Shown here piece after piece: positions 35,640 through 46,064 of a DNA stretch of 64,000 nucleotides. The notes under the pieces were generated by a model, which had not been told where the DNA came from, ran no database searches, and saw nothing but the letters and a program-made list of their open reading frames with translations. Every line of letters starts with the position of its first letter. Position 1 is the first letter of the stretch. The position numbers and the translations under genes were made by a program. The stretch covers positions 310,001 to 374,000 of the forward strand of contig CANTFL010001445.1 in assembly GCA_947650285.1 (NCBI GenBank), read 5' to 3'. Source of the stretch: Hyaloperonospora brassicae. Its lineage: Eukaryota; Oomycota; Peronosporomycetes; Peronosporales; Peronosporaceae.

Positions 35640-36290
35640 ACAAATACCTTCGTCCATGGGCCGCAGCTTTTTAGTGATGATTAAACGAAGAAACAGGACA
35701 GTTACTCTGTAAATTTATTTATAAGAAGTATGCACCGATGCATTGTCGAGAAAGAAAACGACATTCACGGTCCCGGATGGAGTCGCACAAGGTGGGTATC
35801 TTCTTTGAGTATACAGATCCGTTCTTCATAAAAGTGCTTTGTTGTTCAGAGCCATGACTCTCCCCAAAAAGCTTGAAGCGCTACATTCATATTTACAGCA
35901 GCTGGTCTTCATGATAACCGCTGAATGTTGCCATATGCTTCTCCCTCATCGTAGTTGATATTTGCTCAGAAACACGCGCTTGTATCTACGGCATTCAATT
36001 TGCAAGGGATCCATTGACTGCAGGAAACGCGATCGCTCGGACTTGCTTTCGCTTGATGTTTAGGTCCATCACATACAGGATCTTTTGACAAGCACGCTTA
36101 TTGCCGGCGATCGAGTCCTCGAATGGTACCTAAAAGAGATCGCGCGTTGCCTCCTCTTCCAGCTTCGACTGTGTAAGAGCAGCATCTGAGTCATGCCACT
36201 GGGAGATCTTCTTATGCTTCTCATACGTGATATTAAGAGCCCTGTTTAAATCGCGACGGCATCGTCGTGCGTACAAAGAATGAGCTATTT
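35640..36290 (-). pseudogene. Fossil DDE transposase
   Basis: On the minus strand the segment at about 35728-35765 encodes NVVFFLDNASVH, the second-Asp block typical of Tc1/mariner-pogo type transposases. Upstream in other frames come KHKKISQWHDSD and ILYVMDLNIKRKQVRA, consistent with an N-terminal HTH region. Frames are broken repeatedly and no TIRs were found, so this is a remnant. It is not a copy of the 24-26 kb element at the DNA level as far as can be seen. Confidence 0.45.
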
Positions 36291-37901
36291 AAAATAGATT
36301 CATTCATTTTTGCATTCTTTGTCAACTGTAAGTGCTTTTTACCTCGCGATCCACTTGTTTGCCTCTGCCAAATTTTCAGGCAGCACCGTTTTTCCTATAT
36401 CGCTAATGATTTTGTTATTTCTTAAGTAGAACACGTCACTGCTGGCAGACACTGCTGGCGAACCTTATACACCAGAAAATGTAGGCTCAAATAAATCATA
36501 TGGTTTTACCGATTCTGAAACTGGTGAACTTCCGCATGATTATAAACGACCCGCTAAACGAGTGGGAAAGCACTGGCACCGGTATCGGGAATTACTTAGA
36601 TCGATACCGGCGCATGGGCGGTAGATTGCACATAACCGAAGAGTGGCTAACAAAGCTGGATATAGTGGATCTTTTGCGTACCTAAACGTTCATTAAACAT
36701 TCTCTCTCTCTCGAGTGATCTACACCAACCCGGTTGAGTAGCACGCGTACACGATATAAGTCACTCAGAACACCGACTGTACACATGTACACATCTGTTA
36801 CACACACTCGCACAAACTTGAACTTAGGCATACAAAGTAAGCTTTTAATACTAATGCATGACGCATTACCAACATTTTGTTGCATAATAGGTGCATTAAT
36901 GAGTCACTTAAACTTAAAATTGTGTTTTAATTAGGTTCTGACCACAAATACGGGCGTTTTTGATGTTTTTGAAGGCAGATAAGGACTAGAGAATGTTCGC
37001 ACCTGTAGAACTGGATGCTATTGATATATTTGATACACTTGCGCTCCACAAGTCACAACAAATTTGGCTCGTCTATCTTAATAAATTCACTAAAAATATA
37101 CCTTGGTCCTTTTTAAGACAAACGAGACCACAAAATCCAATGCTCTTTTCGTGCACGACCCGTTGCACGTGTCAGCAGCGATTTGGTCGCTTTTACTGTT
37201 ATATAATAGATGATACTAATATCTACGTGGAACCGTGCCAAAAAGTTATCCAGAAGTAATGAATAAATGACGTTATCGAGTAAATTTATGTAATAAGCCC
37301 TCTCCATTTCTTTTTTTGCTACCCAAAGAAGCATTCATTCAATTGTTATATACGGATCAGTGTTTTCCCCTTAGGCAGATCCCTTATGTTCTTTAAAGCT
37401 CGAGGACCTGACTGCATGATTAAGTCGACGGCGACTTTATTCCTCAGTTTATTAATTTCTGTATGCCTGTTGATGATGATCAGCACTTAGCAAGTTGCTG
37501 GCAATACAATGATATTTACTCAGAAACAAGGATTTCGTAAAAATTCTAGAAGTTTAGCCCTGCCCCGACTCAAATTGCCAACTCTATAACTTGTCCTTTT
37601 TGACTTAATTTAGCGCTTCTTGTATATTTTATATCACGAAAGCTTCGGACTTTTCAATTGAGGTGATCACCCGTCTTGTGGACCATTAAGGCATGTTTTG
37701 CTTGTGAAGCTGTAGTTTTAGAACGCTTTATCGGGCTCGTACATGTTTGGACAGAGATTGTGGGACGCACTTGTGCAAATGATGCAGAAAGTAAAACGAA
37801 GCTGTATTAGCATTTACTGATCTCCCTCGCCAGCAATACAGCATTCATCTTTAACGGCACTACAACTTATCCATGCTTTTCTGGCGCAATTTCGATTTCC
37901 A

Positions 37902-37906
37902 GTCAG
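37902..37906. repeat. Target site duplication GTCAG, left of element 2
   Basis: GTCAG directly before the LTR start (TGTAACGGG at 37907), identical to the five bases after the right LTR. Confidence 0.9.
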
Positions 37907-38349
37907 TGTAACGGGTACTGGTGACTACGTACTGGATGACCAGTACGGAGTATACTCTTACTGACGACAGTGGTCGACAGTGCCCTGCTAGGTGAATTAA
38001 GAAAACACAGAGGGAGGAAAGTATACTAAGTAGTCAGACTAGTCTCTGGTAATGTAAAACTGTTTATTAATATAATTAAGTCCTATCAATCTCATGTCTC
38101 TGATTGTCCTGACTTAATTATATTAATCTAACTAAACGTATGATGACGTCCACTCACCACCCATTGTGCGCGTCTAGCAGCGATTGGTGGGTTGATATCA
38201 TCACGATATCAACCAATGAGTAGACCCTTCGGTCATCTTCAACAATATCATAATGTTCTGTGATATTATTGAAACAATATCTAGCGTAATATTCTTGTCT
38301 GTCATTTTCAAATTGTTGACAATATCATGTAACGGGCTACCCCGGTACA
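37907..38349 (-). repeat. 3' LTR of element 2
   Basis: Reads TGTAACGGGTACTGG to GGGCTACCCCGGTACA on the + strand. A stem-loop gtactggatgaccagtac is at 37929-37946. The middle ~250 bp are nearly identical to the other LTR (one base different in the long cctatcaatctcatgtctctg region), whereas bases ~50-145 differ strongly. Confidence 0.92.
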
Positions 38350-38484
38350 TCAATCTTCCCTTAACTGATAGTCACCTTCTGACTATCGAAATTATGTGGC
38401 CACCCGTTGTATGCCAACGGGACGGGAAGCACTTGTTTGTCTGATCCATTTGTTCTGACTTTTCCTCGCATAGTTACCGTTTCT

Positions 38485-40202
38485 ATGCGAGGTGGTTTAA
38501 AAACGACACGGTCTGCTACCATTCCAGCCTCGGCGGCAGACGATTCGTCGTTTGCTGCTCATTCTCTGCCTGCAGCAAGTGTTGCTGCATACGCATGTGG
38601 TATCGCACCACATGCACACAGTGACCTCGAGCAAGGGGTCAGCTACTCTGGCGAGTCAGATGTGTCTGACTCGGAAAAAGCGTTAGAGGTGTCGCGTTCA
38701 CCCGCTATGCCTCGATAAGCAAACGACCTTCCTAACGAACGGACTTGCGACAGGCGTCACAGCCTGTTTGGCAGAGATAATGCATATGGTGATGAGTAAT
38801 CATTCTCATCACCGCAATCAACTCGTACGCCCTCGCACGAGCGCGTTGACGATGGCGCGAGCCGTCGTTATTTTGAAACTTGTGGTATCGACAAGGATAC
38901 CACGTCGAAGCGTGATGGGCTAAAGCTGTGGCGTTTGCCTGAACAGTTCATCTATAGCTTGTCCCACGAGACAAGCCAACACCATCGAATTCCATTATTT
39001 GATTCGAGCGAGCTCCATGGCTTCAGCTCCAGTGCGAAGAACTTTCGCGCTGAAGAAGATTTCTACCTTGATGCTTTCCTCAAACATCGATGGTACAACG
39101 GTAAACAAAAGCGTAACAAGGCTTCGTTTTTTGGCAGAAAAGAACGCGTTCGTCCAAAATGTCAGAATTTTGGACGGGAAGGATGGCTCCAAAAACTCGA
39201 AGCAGTACGCATCAAGTGTAAGAAATGAACGCCAATCGTTGCAAGATACCGGTTGCACTGTTTATTGAGTGGGGCGGACATTCCTTGCCTCACTTGGGGA
39301 GATCCTTGTGCGAGTTGTGTTGACAACTCGCAGCGTGCACATAGGAATGTGTATTTCCTAAGGTCGCCCTGGAGAAGGGCACACATCTCGGCTGAGATGC
39401 GTGACGCGATTACAAAATTGCAATTCGTCTACAAGCGCCAAAAGCGCGTATGGATCGATGAGACCGACTACCAATCGAATGAGTCTCGTCGTACTGGTTA
39501 AGGAGACCCTCAACATCAGCCATCAGCTGGGATCGAGGTTCCCAGCTACCATACGATGGCGGTTATCCCCGCCAGAGGGCACGGTAACTTGTCCGCTGCC
39601 CGTTCTTTACGCGGTGGCTTAAGGTACGCCCCACATGAAAGCGTCGTCCATCCGTGAAAAAACCACTACCGGCTACGGTGATGGTGGAAAGACACGGTCC
39701 GGCTCAGATGCCGTGCCTCCATGAGACTTTCGGTAACAATGAATGTAAACTAAACAAGTAGAGGGAGGACGTCGATCACGAACACGATCGTCCACACGAC
39801 TTGTTGTCGACCGTGCGACTTCTGCGTGTCGATCGGGAGAAAGACCGATCAGATTTCGCGTTCGCTCAGATTGAGAACGAATGCGCGATACACAATTGGC
39901 GCGATGGGCTTAAGGCGGCTCGTCTCGAGACTGCGTTGCTGAAGGACCAACTTGAGTGTGTTTGGTCCGTGATCGCAAGAATCTTTTGGGGATTCTTGAG
40001 CGGGCCAGCTGTCTCCGCTTTCGGAAGGGACCTCGTGCAGATAGCACGTGCGGAGACGACCAACATTAAATGCATGATGCGTGCGCATCCTGCAAGACAA
40101 CTCAATCTTGTATGCAGTGCCCTTGCGATGCAATTCGCGAAAAGGGACAATGTATTCGGGCAGTCTTACACTACTGCCGACATTTTAAAGCCGCATGTCT
40201 AG
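38485..40202 (+). pseudogene. Antisense frame (aORF) at the 3' end of element 2
   Basis: On the strand opposite to pol, ATG 38485 opens a frame MRGGLKTTRSATIPASAADDSS that runs to 38718. The next conserved piece, 38935-39228, has RDGLKLWRLPEQFIYSLSHE, HHRIPLFDSSELHG, SSSAKNFRAEEDFYLD and HRWYNGKQKRNKAS. 39253-39501 holds a Cys-rich block (IPCLTWGDPCASCVDNSQRA), and 39801-40202 a helical end (DREKDRSDFAFAQIEN ... RLETALLKDQLE). Each block has a counterpart in the minus-strand frame of element 1, in the same order. Stops lie between the pieces, so this copy cannot make a full protein. The first block lies ~135 bp inside the 3' LTR, so transcription from an antisense LTR promoter is conceivable but not shown. 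Confidence 0.6.
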
Positions 40203-41340
40203 GTAAGTTTACCATATACATTAGTAGTAGGTCGTTAACCTTAAATTAAAGAATATTACTTCTTTTATTCTTGTCTGCCAATGTTTTTGGCGGTCCACCA
40301 CATTCGCTATGGAGTCCTGAACGAAACGGACTACCGCCTCTTGAGTCAGCAAAAAATTCGCCTGTTGACGAGACTTTGTTTGTTCAGTTCGCCATGTGAG
40401 AAGTGTAGATAGAGTCCTCAATGCTTTCAATTCAATAGTGATGGTGTCATTATTCTCGGTGAGATAGTCGTTGGCGATGCTTAATTACGAGCATCGTCTT
40501 CATGGTCAGTCTTAATAACAGCGTCATCGCTATTATTGAGGTGATATTCTTCATCGATGTTGACATAATCGATATTGGCATCATACGTGACGACGTAAGC
40601 GTCTACACAGAATGAACAAGAGCCATATTGGATTTTGCTCCAGCGATTCTCTTTTCCCACAAACAAGAGTCACACTATAACAGGGATAGCACGCGTGGAT
40701 GGCGTATGCCTTTCGCGAAGAACAGGTGAGACTGTATCGACGCTTGCACCGAATTATTGGTAGCAAATTCTGTCGTAGGAAGGAATTCGCGCCAACTTGT
40801 AAGCTAGTGGACGCATCCTCTAAGGATCTCTTCGTTGATGCGGACGGCACATTACGTCTGACCATCTGTTTCAGGATGATCAGATGTTGACATCTTCAAC
40901 CGTGTTTCGATTGATTGGAACGCGGACCGCAAAATTTCGCCATGAATCGAGGATCACGGTCAGACACGAGTTTAAGGGGTAACCCGTCAAGTCGAAATAT
41001 CGCGTCGATAACGACACGAGCGCAGCCTTGTGCCGTGATCGACTCGGGCACTATTGCAAGATACACCACCTTACCGAATTTTTTCTACGAACACAAATAT
41101 TCATATATTTATGCGTTCGCCTACGGGGAAACCAAAGACAATTTTATGTCAGCTGATTGATAGCATTCAGCCAGCAATGGTAGAGGGTGCATAGGCGCAT
41201 GAAATAGAGTACTAGGGTTCACTCGTTGGAAAACCCCGCAAACACGAATGTACTCAAGTACAAATGAATCTGGCGGGGTCAGTAAAGTTACGACTTACCG
41301 AAAGATAAGTCTTTTCTCTACCACGATGTTTCACCTCCCG
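39849..41340 (-). pseudogene. Integrase and chromodomain remains of element 2
   Basis: Minus-strand pieces in several frames. A zinc-binding remnant near 41220-41330 has CGVFQRV in place of CxxCQ. A core remnant near 40870-41050 has SDRDPRF and DGQTKRA, where Glu is expected after GQT. The C-terminal piece at 39849-40133 reads HRKGTAYKIELSCRMRTH and NVGRLRTC, matching the GPY/F region of element 1. A chromodomain remnant (PPSYGSWEPRSQ) is recoverable at about 39520-39590. All frames are broken. Confidence 0.7.
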
Positions 41341-41474
41341 GCAACGGGTGTGTAATACATCAGCCCGATTCTTGTAGTCTAACGATTGATCACTAACGGT
41401 AGAAAGACAATAATTTTTTAAGTGATTGACGATTTTATATACCAGATATTATTAGGCTCGAAAAATCCTATCAA

Positions 41475-43200
41475 TCAATTAGGACTTTCTTGTGTCGTGA
41501 AGTAATGCTGAAGAAGGCACACTGACTGTAAATATCGAAACATTGAAAAAAGACTCACTGTTGAATGGCTCAGTCGGCTCGTAATCGGACGGCTCGAAGG
41601 CGCATCAGCGACGACGTTCAGTAGTCCTAATTTGTACTTGACGGAACTTTGTACTCTACAAAGATAAAAAGCCACATCGCCATTTGTTGCGAGAGGTGTG
41701 GACTTTTTACGGCCGTGCGTAGTGACCCATCGTCCGTATAGACGATAAATGGTCTATCGTTCATTAGATAGACCCGAACCTCGGCCAGTACGTACTTTAT
41801 GGCAACGTGTTCCTTGTCAAGGACTTGATAATAACTCTCAGCTGCTAGAAGCTGACGCGATTGATAGCAGATGACGCGATCTGCGTTATCTGTGTTAAAT
41901 TGCACCAACGAGCAGCTGATCGCCAAATCGCTGGGGTCACAGACCACATGAAATGGTCTGTCCTGGTCGGAAATCGCCAACGTGGGCGATTGCATCAAGC
42001 ATTACTTGATACCTTCAGGGGAACGCTGGCACTCAGCGTTCCATGTCCACTTCATGCATTTTTTGAGCAGGCAAGAAAGATGAACATTCATCTCGGCCTA
42101 GTTGCGCGAGTACTTGTGCAACTACGCCGCTACCCCAAGAAGATTATGAAGTCCCTTGACATCGACTGGCACTGTCCAGTCGGTGCTCACTTTGATCTTT
42201 TCGAGATCGGGGCGTACGCCGTGTTTACCCACGATGCACCCAAGAAGTGGTATTTCGCTAGCCGCAAATATACACTTCTTAAGGTTGGCGTACAACTTAT
42301 GCTTGCGCATAAGTTGAAGGACTTGACGAACGTAAGATCTGTGAACTTCTACGTCCGTCTTTCCGTCCATAGCCCGGCTATGGACAAACACATCGTCGAA
42401 GTAACTTGGTGCAAAATCCCGCACCGGTCTCAACAGATTTGTGACCATCTGTTGAACGTTGCAAGGGCGGTAATCAGCACCTGTGGCATAACTAGCCACT
42501 CCCACAGCATCCCGTTGGGGGTGCTCACTGCTGTGAACGGAGGTCCCGTTCATGCATCAGGATCTGATAGTATCCATCCATCAGATCCATGGACGACAGA
42601 CGGTACTCTTTGACATACCATCTATGATGACGTCCTTCCTCGGTATCGGCGTCTGAGGCTTTACAGCTGCAGCAATCAATTTGTTGAATGCGTGCACTGT
42701 CCGCCACCCTCCTGTGGCCTTTCACACACAGAAGGTCGGAGAGCTGTGAGCGGATGTTGATTCCCTCACATGGTCCGCTGCTAAGCGATCGGCAAAGAAC
42801 TTGTCTATCTCTAGTACTTGTTCACGAGGCAGTGGACACTGCTTCATGACACAGTACTTCGAGCCCGGTTTGAGCTCGATCTCGTGTTGAGTGCCTTTTT
42901 CCTTAGGCAAATCGCAAGGTACGGATCAAGGAATACATCCCTGAATTCTATCAAATCCTTATCCAAAGGATTTGCCTGAAGTGACTCCCAGGATTGAGAC
43001 GTGTATCGCTCAATTCGAGTCTTCTCATCAAGGACACTTTCGTCCATCGATGAGCTGCTGAGAACCCGTTCGTTCTTAGCAAATACTGTTGCCGACCGCA
43101 TATCGGCCGCATACTCATCCTCTGTGACGAGTATGCAGATCTGCTTGACTTTGCCACTGCGCAGATCACGCAAGAACCGTTTCGGTTCTAGCGTTGGCAA
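41475..43200 (-). pseudogene. RT-RNase H of element 2
   Basis: 43200-42844 encodes the pol linker (LEPKRFLRDLRSGKVKQI) also seen at 2516-2770 in element 1. RT follows through IELKPGSKYCVMKQ (42910-42722), DLMDGYYQILMHERD (42725-42525) and YFDDVFVHSRA (42553-42122). RNase H at 41998-41475 has FHVVCDPSDLAI (Asp-Pro instead of Asp-Ala) and YTDDGSLRTAV where element 1 has YTDHASLR. Frame changes separate the pieces. Confidence 0.85.
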
Positions 43201-43554
43201 TTGAGTTATCTTCGAAGTTAACTTCGGATCAACAATCAGATCAAGTGTGTAAACGCTGATACTTTATCTGGCATTAATGAAGACCATTACTGTCCAGATT
43301 ACTTTATGGGAAGTCAAATTCACAGAGTCCAGGAGAGCTTGCTCCACAGTGTAGTGATCAACTACACTGTGACCTTGTGCAGTCGTGCTAACGACCGTAC
43401 CGCAAGTGAGGCCATCGCATCTCACTCGCAGTACACCCACATGAGTTTGGGCGTCCCAAGAAACTCTTCAGATCGTCACCTGATGAACAAGTGGTAGTAA
43501 TCGATACTGATCGGTGCTGACATCTCATCCTTTACTTGTATCTCCTGAGCTAAG

Positions 43555-43860
43555 GTAGTCCTAGGATGACATCACACTTTTCTGCCAGGTCGAGTACGTT
43601 GAGATTATCATAGTACTGTTTATGTTCAGCGTGTAGAGGATTCCGAATGCACATTCTTCACAGTAATCGATGCGCCTGTCGCAAAGCGCACCTTTATTCT
43701 CGTTGGAGAGATCTCCCGCTCCACAAAGCTGATACTTCCAGCCTCTAGTGACTGGCGAGAAAAAAGTTGTTTGACGCCCCACATTCAGCTAGGACGCGAA
43801 GTGACAAGTCCTTTGTCACTTTCAAGGTCAAGGTGATTAGGGAAACCTCATCACCAGTTG
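43555..43860 (-). pseudogene. Protease remnant of element 2, active-site Asp changed
   Basis: Matches the protease region of element 1, but the active-site triplet reads ECGAS: the codon corresponding to GAC in element 1 is GAA here (about 43783-43788). Frame breaks follow downstream. Confidence 0.65.
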
Positions 43861-43954
43861 CAGAGACACACAGTGACTGTGTGTCGGGAGCAACCTTCGT
43901 CAAGAGATTTGCAAATTTTACTCGATGTTGCCGGATCAGTGAGGCGCTCCGCCC

Positions 43955-44942
43955 CTACTGGACCCGACCATTTTTTGATGGTCCACTTCGCTGTTGCGGC
44001 TTCTCAACAGCATCGGACATTCTTCCTCCAGTTCCTTCAACTAATAGAAATTTACCGCGCTCAGCACGACGGGGTTCTGAGCGGGAAATACTGCATTCGT
44101 ATGCATTATTTTCCAGCTTATGACAGAGATGGCATCTCACCATTCGCTTGTCATACACAGTGCAAGGTTTCTCGCCCTCGACATGACAGAGGTCAGTTAA
44201 ATCTGAACCTCCGACCACCGGTCATCTCTGTGGACGATAGGGGCTCAGCGTAGTGTGAGCCTATCTATAATTAAACTTCCTGATACGCAGCGTAGATCGC
44301 TCAGAAAGCGTCGTTAGCTCCCCGCGACCCAGGTGTTCCCTGACAGGACCATCTGCAAAACCTTAGATGAATATTGTGGTCTTCATTATAGACTCACATG
44401 ATTCACTACCATTCGTCTTGCAAAATATATAGCACATGCTGAGCGTAAGCGTGAACCTTAAGCTTACCCTGTATGATCTCAAGGAGTTCAGAGAGAGTCC
44501 TGAACTTTACCCTGGGAGGCTCAAACGTCTCACTGAGCAGGTTCTCGAAGACGTTAGCCGACTCGAAAACGTTCGGGTCGTGTAACTTGAGATTCAGGGC
44601 CTGATATTTGGCGTCCCCTGCAAAGTAGGACTGATCGAATGCGACTTGCATTCGCTCGTTGTCGATGCGACGGGCCTAGATGGCACCGTCGACCTCGACG
44701 AACCATTTTAACAGGTAGTCCTTCTCTTCTCCCCGATAATTGGAGATCCCTAACTTTAGAGACTCCTGTCGACGCTCACACGTCGACAATGCGGACTGAA
44801 ACGGATGCAGTCTCAGTGCTTCCGTCCGCTGATGCCCTTGTTGTTGCAACAAGGTCGCCTGCGCTCGCGAATCATCAAGTTCTCGTTGCAAGAGCTTGCT
44901 GATGACGGCATGCTGCTGGTCTCTATCCCTTGATAATAGCAT
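43955..44942 (-). pseudogene. gag of element 2
   Basis: Minus-strand pieces: 44942-44676 (KLLQRELDDSRAQATLLQQQ, ending LLKWFVEVDGAI and stop), 44651-44406 (QVAFDQSYFAGDAKYQALNL ... LLEIIQGKLKVHAYAQHVLY), and the zinc-knuckle region 44218-43955 with CHLCHKLENNAYEC. The capsid-like region is better preserved than in element 1. As in element 1, the knuckle has Asn at the His position. Confidence 0.8.
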
Positions 44943-45124
44943 GATTTAGATAGCCTCTTTGCCAACGGTCGAACTCATTCGTTCGATCGCACTCCATTCG
45001 GCTACTCTCAAATAGGAGTAGCTTTTACGAGTTCCGTGAAATCTGTCGCCTTCGACTTCGTTTAACATGTTCATGTATGGCGACGCGAGTGTGGTCCTTG
45101 GACGGACTACATAGTGCTACCAGG

Positions 45125-45566
45125 TGTAACGGGGCACTGGTGACTACGTACTGGATGACCAGTACGGAGTTCACTTCCACTGACAACAGTGATAGTTAGT
45201 GCTTTGCTAAGTGTTGCACCAAGACAGAGGAAGTGAAAAGAGACTAGTGAACACGCTAGTCTCTGGTAAAGTAAAACTGTTATTTAATATAATTAAGTCC
45301 TATCAATCTCATGTCTCTGATTGTCCTGACTTAATTATATCAATCTAACTAAACGTATGATGACGTCCACTCACCACCCATTGCGCGCGTCTAGCAGCGA
45401 TTGGTGGGTTGATATCATCACGATATCAACCAATAAGTTGACCCTTCGGTCATCTTCAACAATATCATCATGTTTTGCGATATTGTTGAAACAATATCTA
45501 GCGTAATATTCTCTAGTGTCACTTAATCCTTAGTGACAATATCATGTAGCGGGCTACCCCGTTACA
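45125..45566 (-). repeat. 5' LTR of element 2
   Basis: Reads TGTAACGGGGCACTGG to GGGCTACCCCGTTACA on the + strand, with the same stem-loop as its partner at 45148-45165. The candidate primer site lies just inside (45092-45124). Confidence 0.92.
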
Positions 45567-45571
45567 GTCAG
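45567..45571. repeat. Target site duplication GTCAG, right of element 2
   Basis: GTCAG directly follows GTTACA, the end of the right LTR, and equals 37902-37906. Confidence 0.9.
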
Positions 45572-46064
45572 ACCAACCCAAGGTCCTAATAATAATTATG
45601 ACACGCTAGATGCAAAACTGGTATAATCCCGGGATTTACGGTACCGGCTAGTAAGGCATTTCGAAAAGACATTAATTTGTAGCAATTATAATATTACTAT
45701 CCGGTCTGGCAGGCAACATAGCAGTCGGTAAGGAGCGCCTGTGACCAGTTGGATGAAACCACGATCGGGAAGGAATGCGTAGGCCCGACCGGAAGCGGAT
45801 CGTATCATGTCATTAGGAGACTTACATGTACAGGCTGAACTACAGAACAAAAACATAAATAAAAAAACGTCGCCCGGACGCAGGAAAACAAGTGGCGAAG
45901 GGCAGACACACATGGCCAGTCCAAAAGCGCTGCTGAGCATTGCACCGTCGTCGAAACGGCCATTTCTGCTTTCGAATTGCTTCGCACTTGCAGCGCGTTC
46001 GTCGATCAAGCGGCAGTCGACGCAGTAGCTCTGCGTAGAACAAGACATTCATAGGAGGCCAAAC
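45572..46064. other. Upstream region of the CAP gene
   Basis: About 0.5 kb between element 2 and the CAP start. Composition rises from AT-rich to GC-moderate toward the gene. No clear TATA box; an oomycete-type initiator could not be assigned. The insertion of element 2 lies close enough to affect the CAP promoter. Confidence 0.4.

Larger units (their letters stand above)
32866..37906. other. AT-rich desert with fossils
   Basis: No credible host gene. It contains the tandem repeat at 34451-34650 and transposase remains at 35640-36290. An (AT)n run occurs at 33362-33375. Short frames such as 36500-36685 (+) and 36993-37259 (+) have no recognisable features. Confidence 0.55.
37907..45566 (-). 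mobile_element. Ty3/gypsy retrotransposon, element 2 (decayed, TSD kept)
   Basis: LTRs of 443 and 442 bp flank gag, PR, RT, RNase H, IN and chromodomain remains on the minus strand, 7660 bp in total, with a perfect 5-bp duplication (GTCAG) on both sides. This is a single intact insertion rather than a recombinant. It belongs to the same family as element 1 (matching gag, pol linker, RT and antisense blocks), but its pol is more damaged, particularly integrase. It lies in opposite orientation to element 1, about 30 kb away. Confidence 0.93.

Noticed and set aside
36500..36685. 61-codon plus-strand frame with plausible composition
   Set aside because: Isolated in AT-rich DNA, no domain, no signal peptide, no splice partners found.
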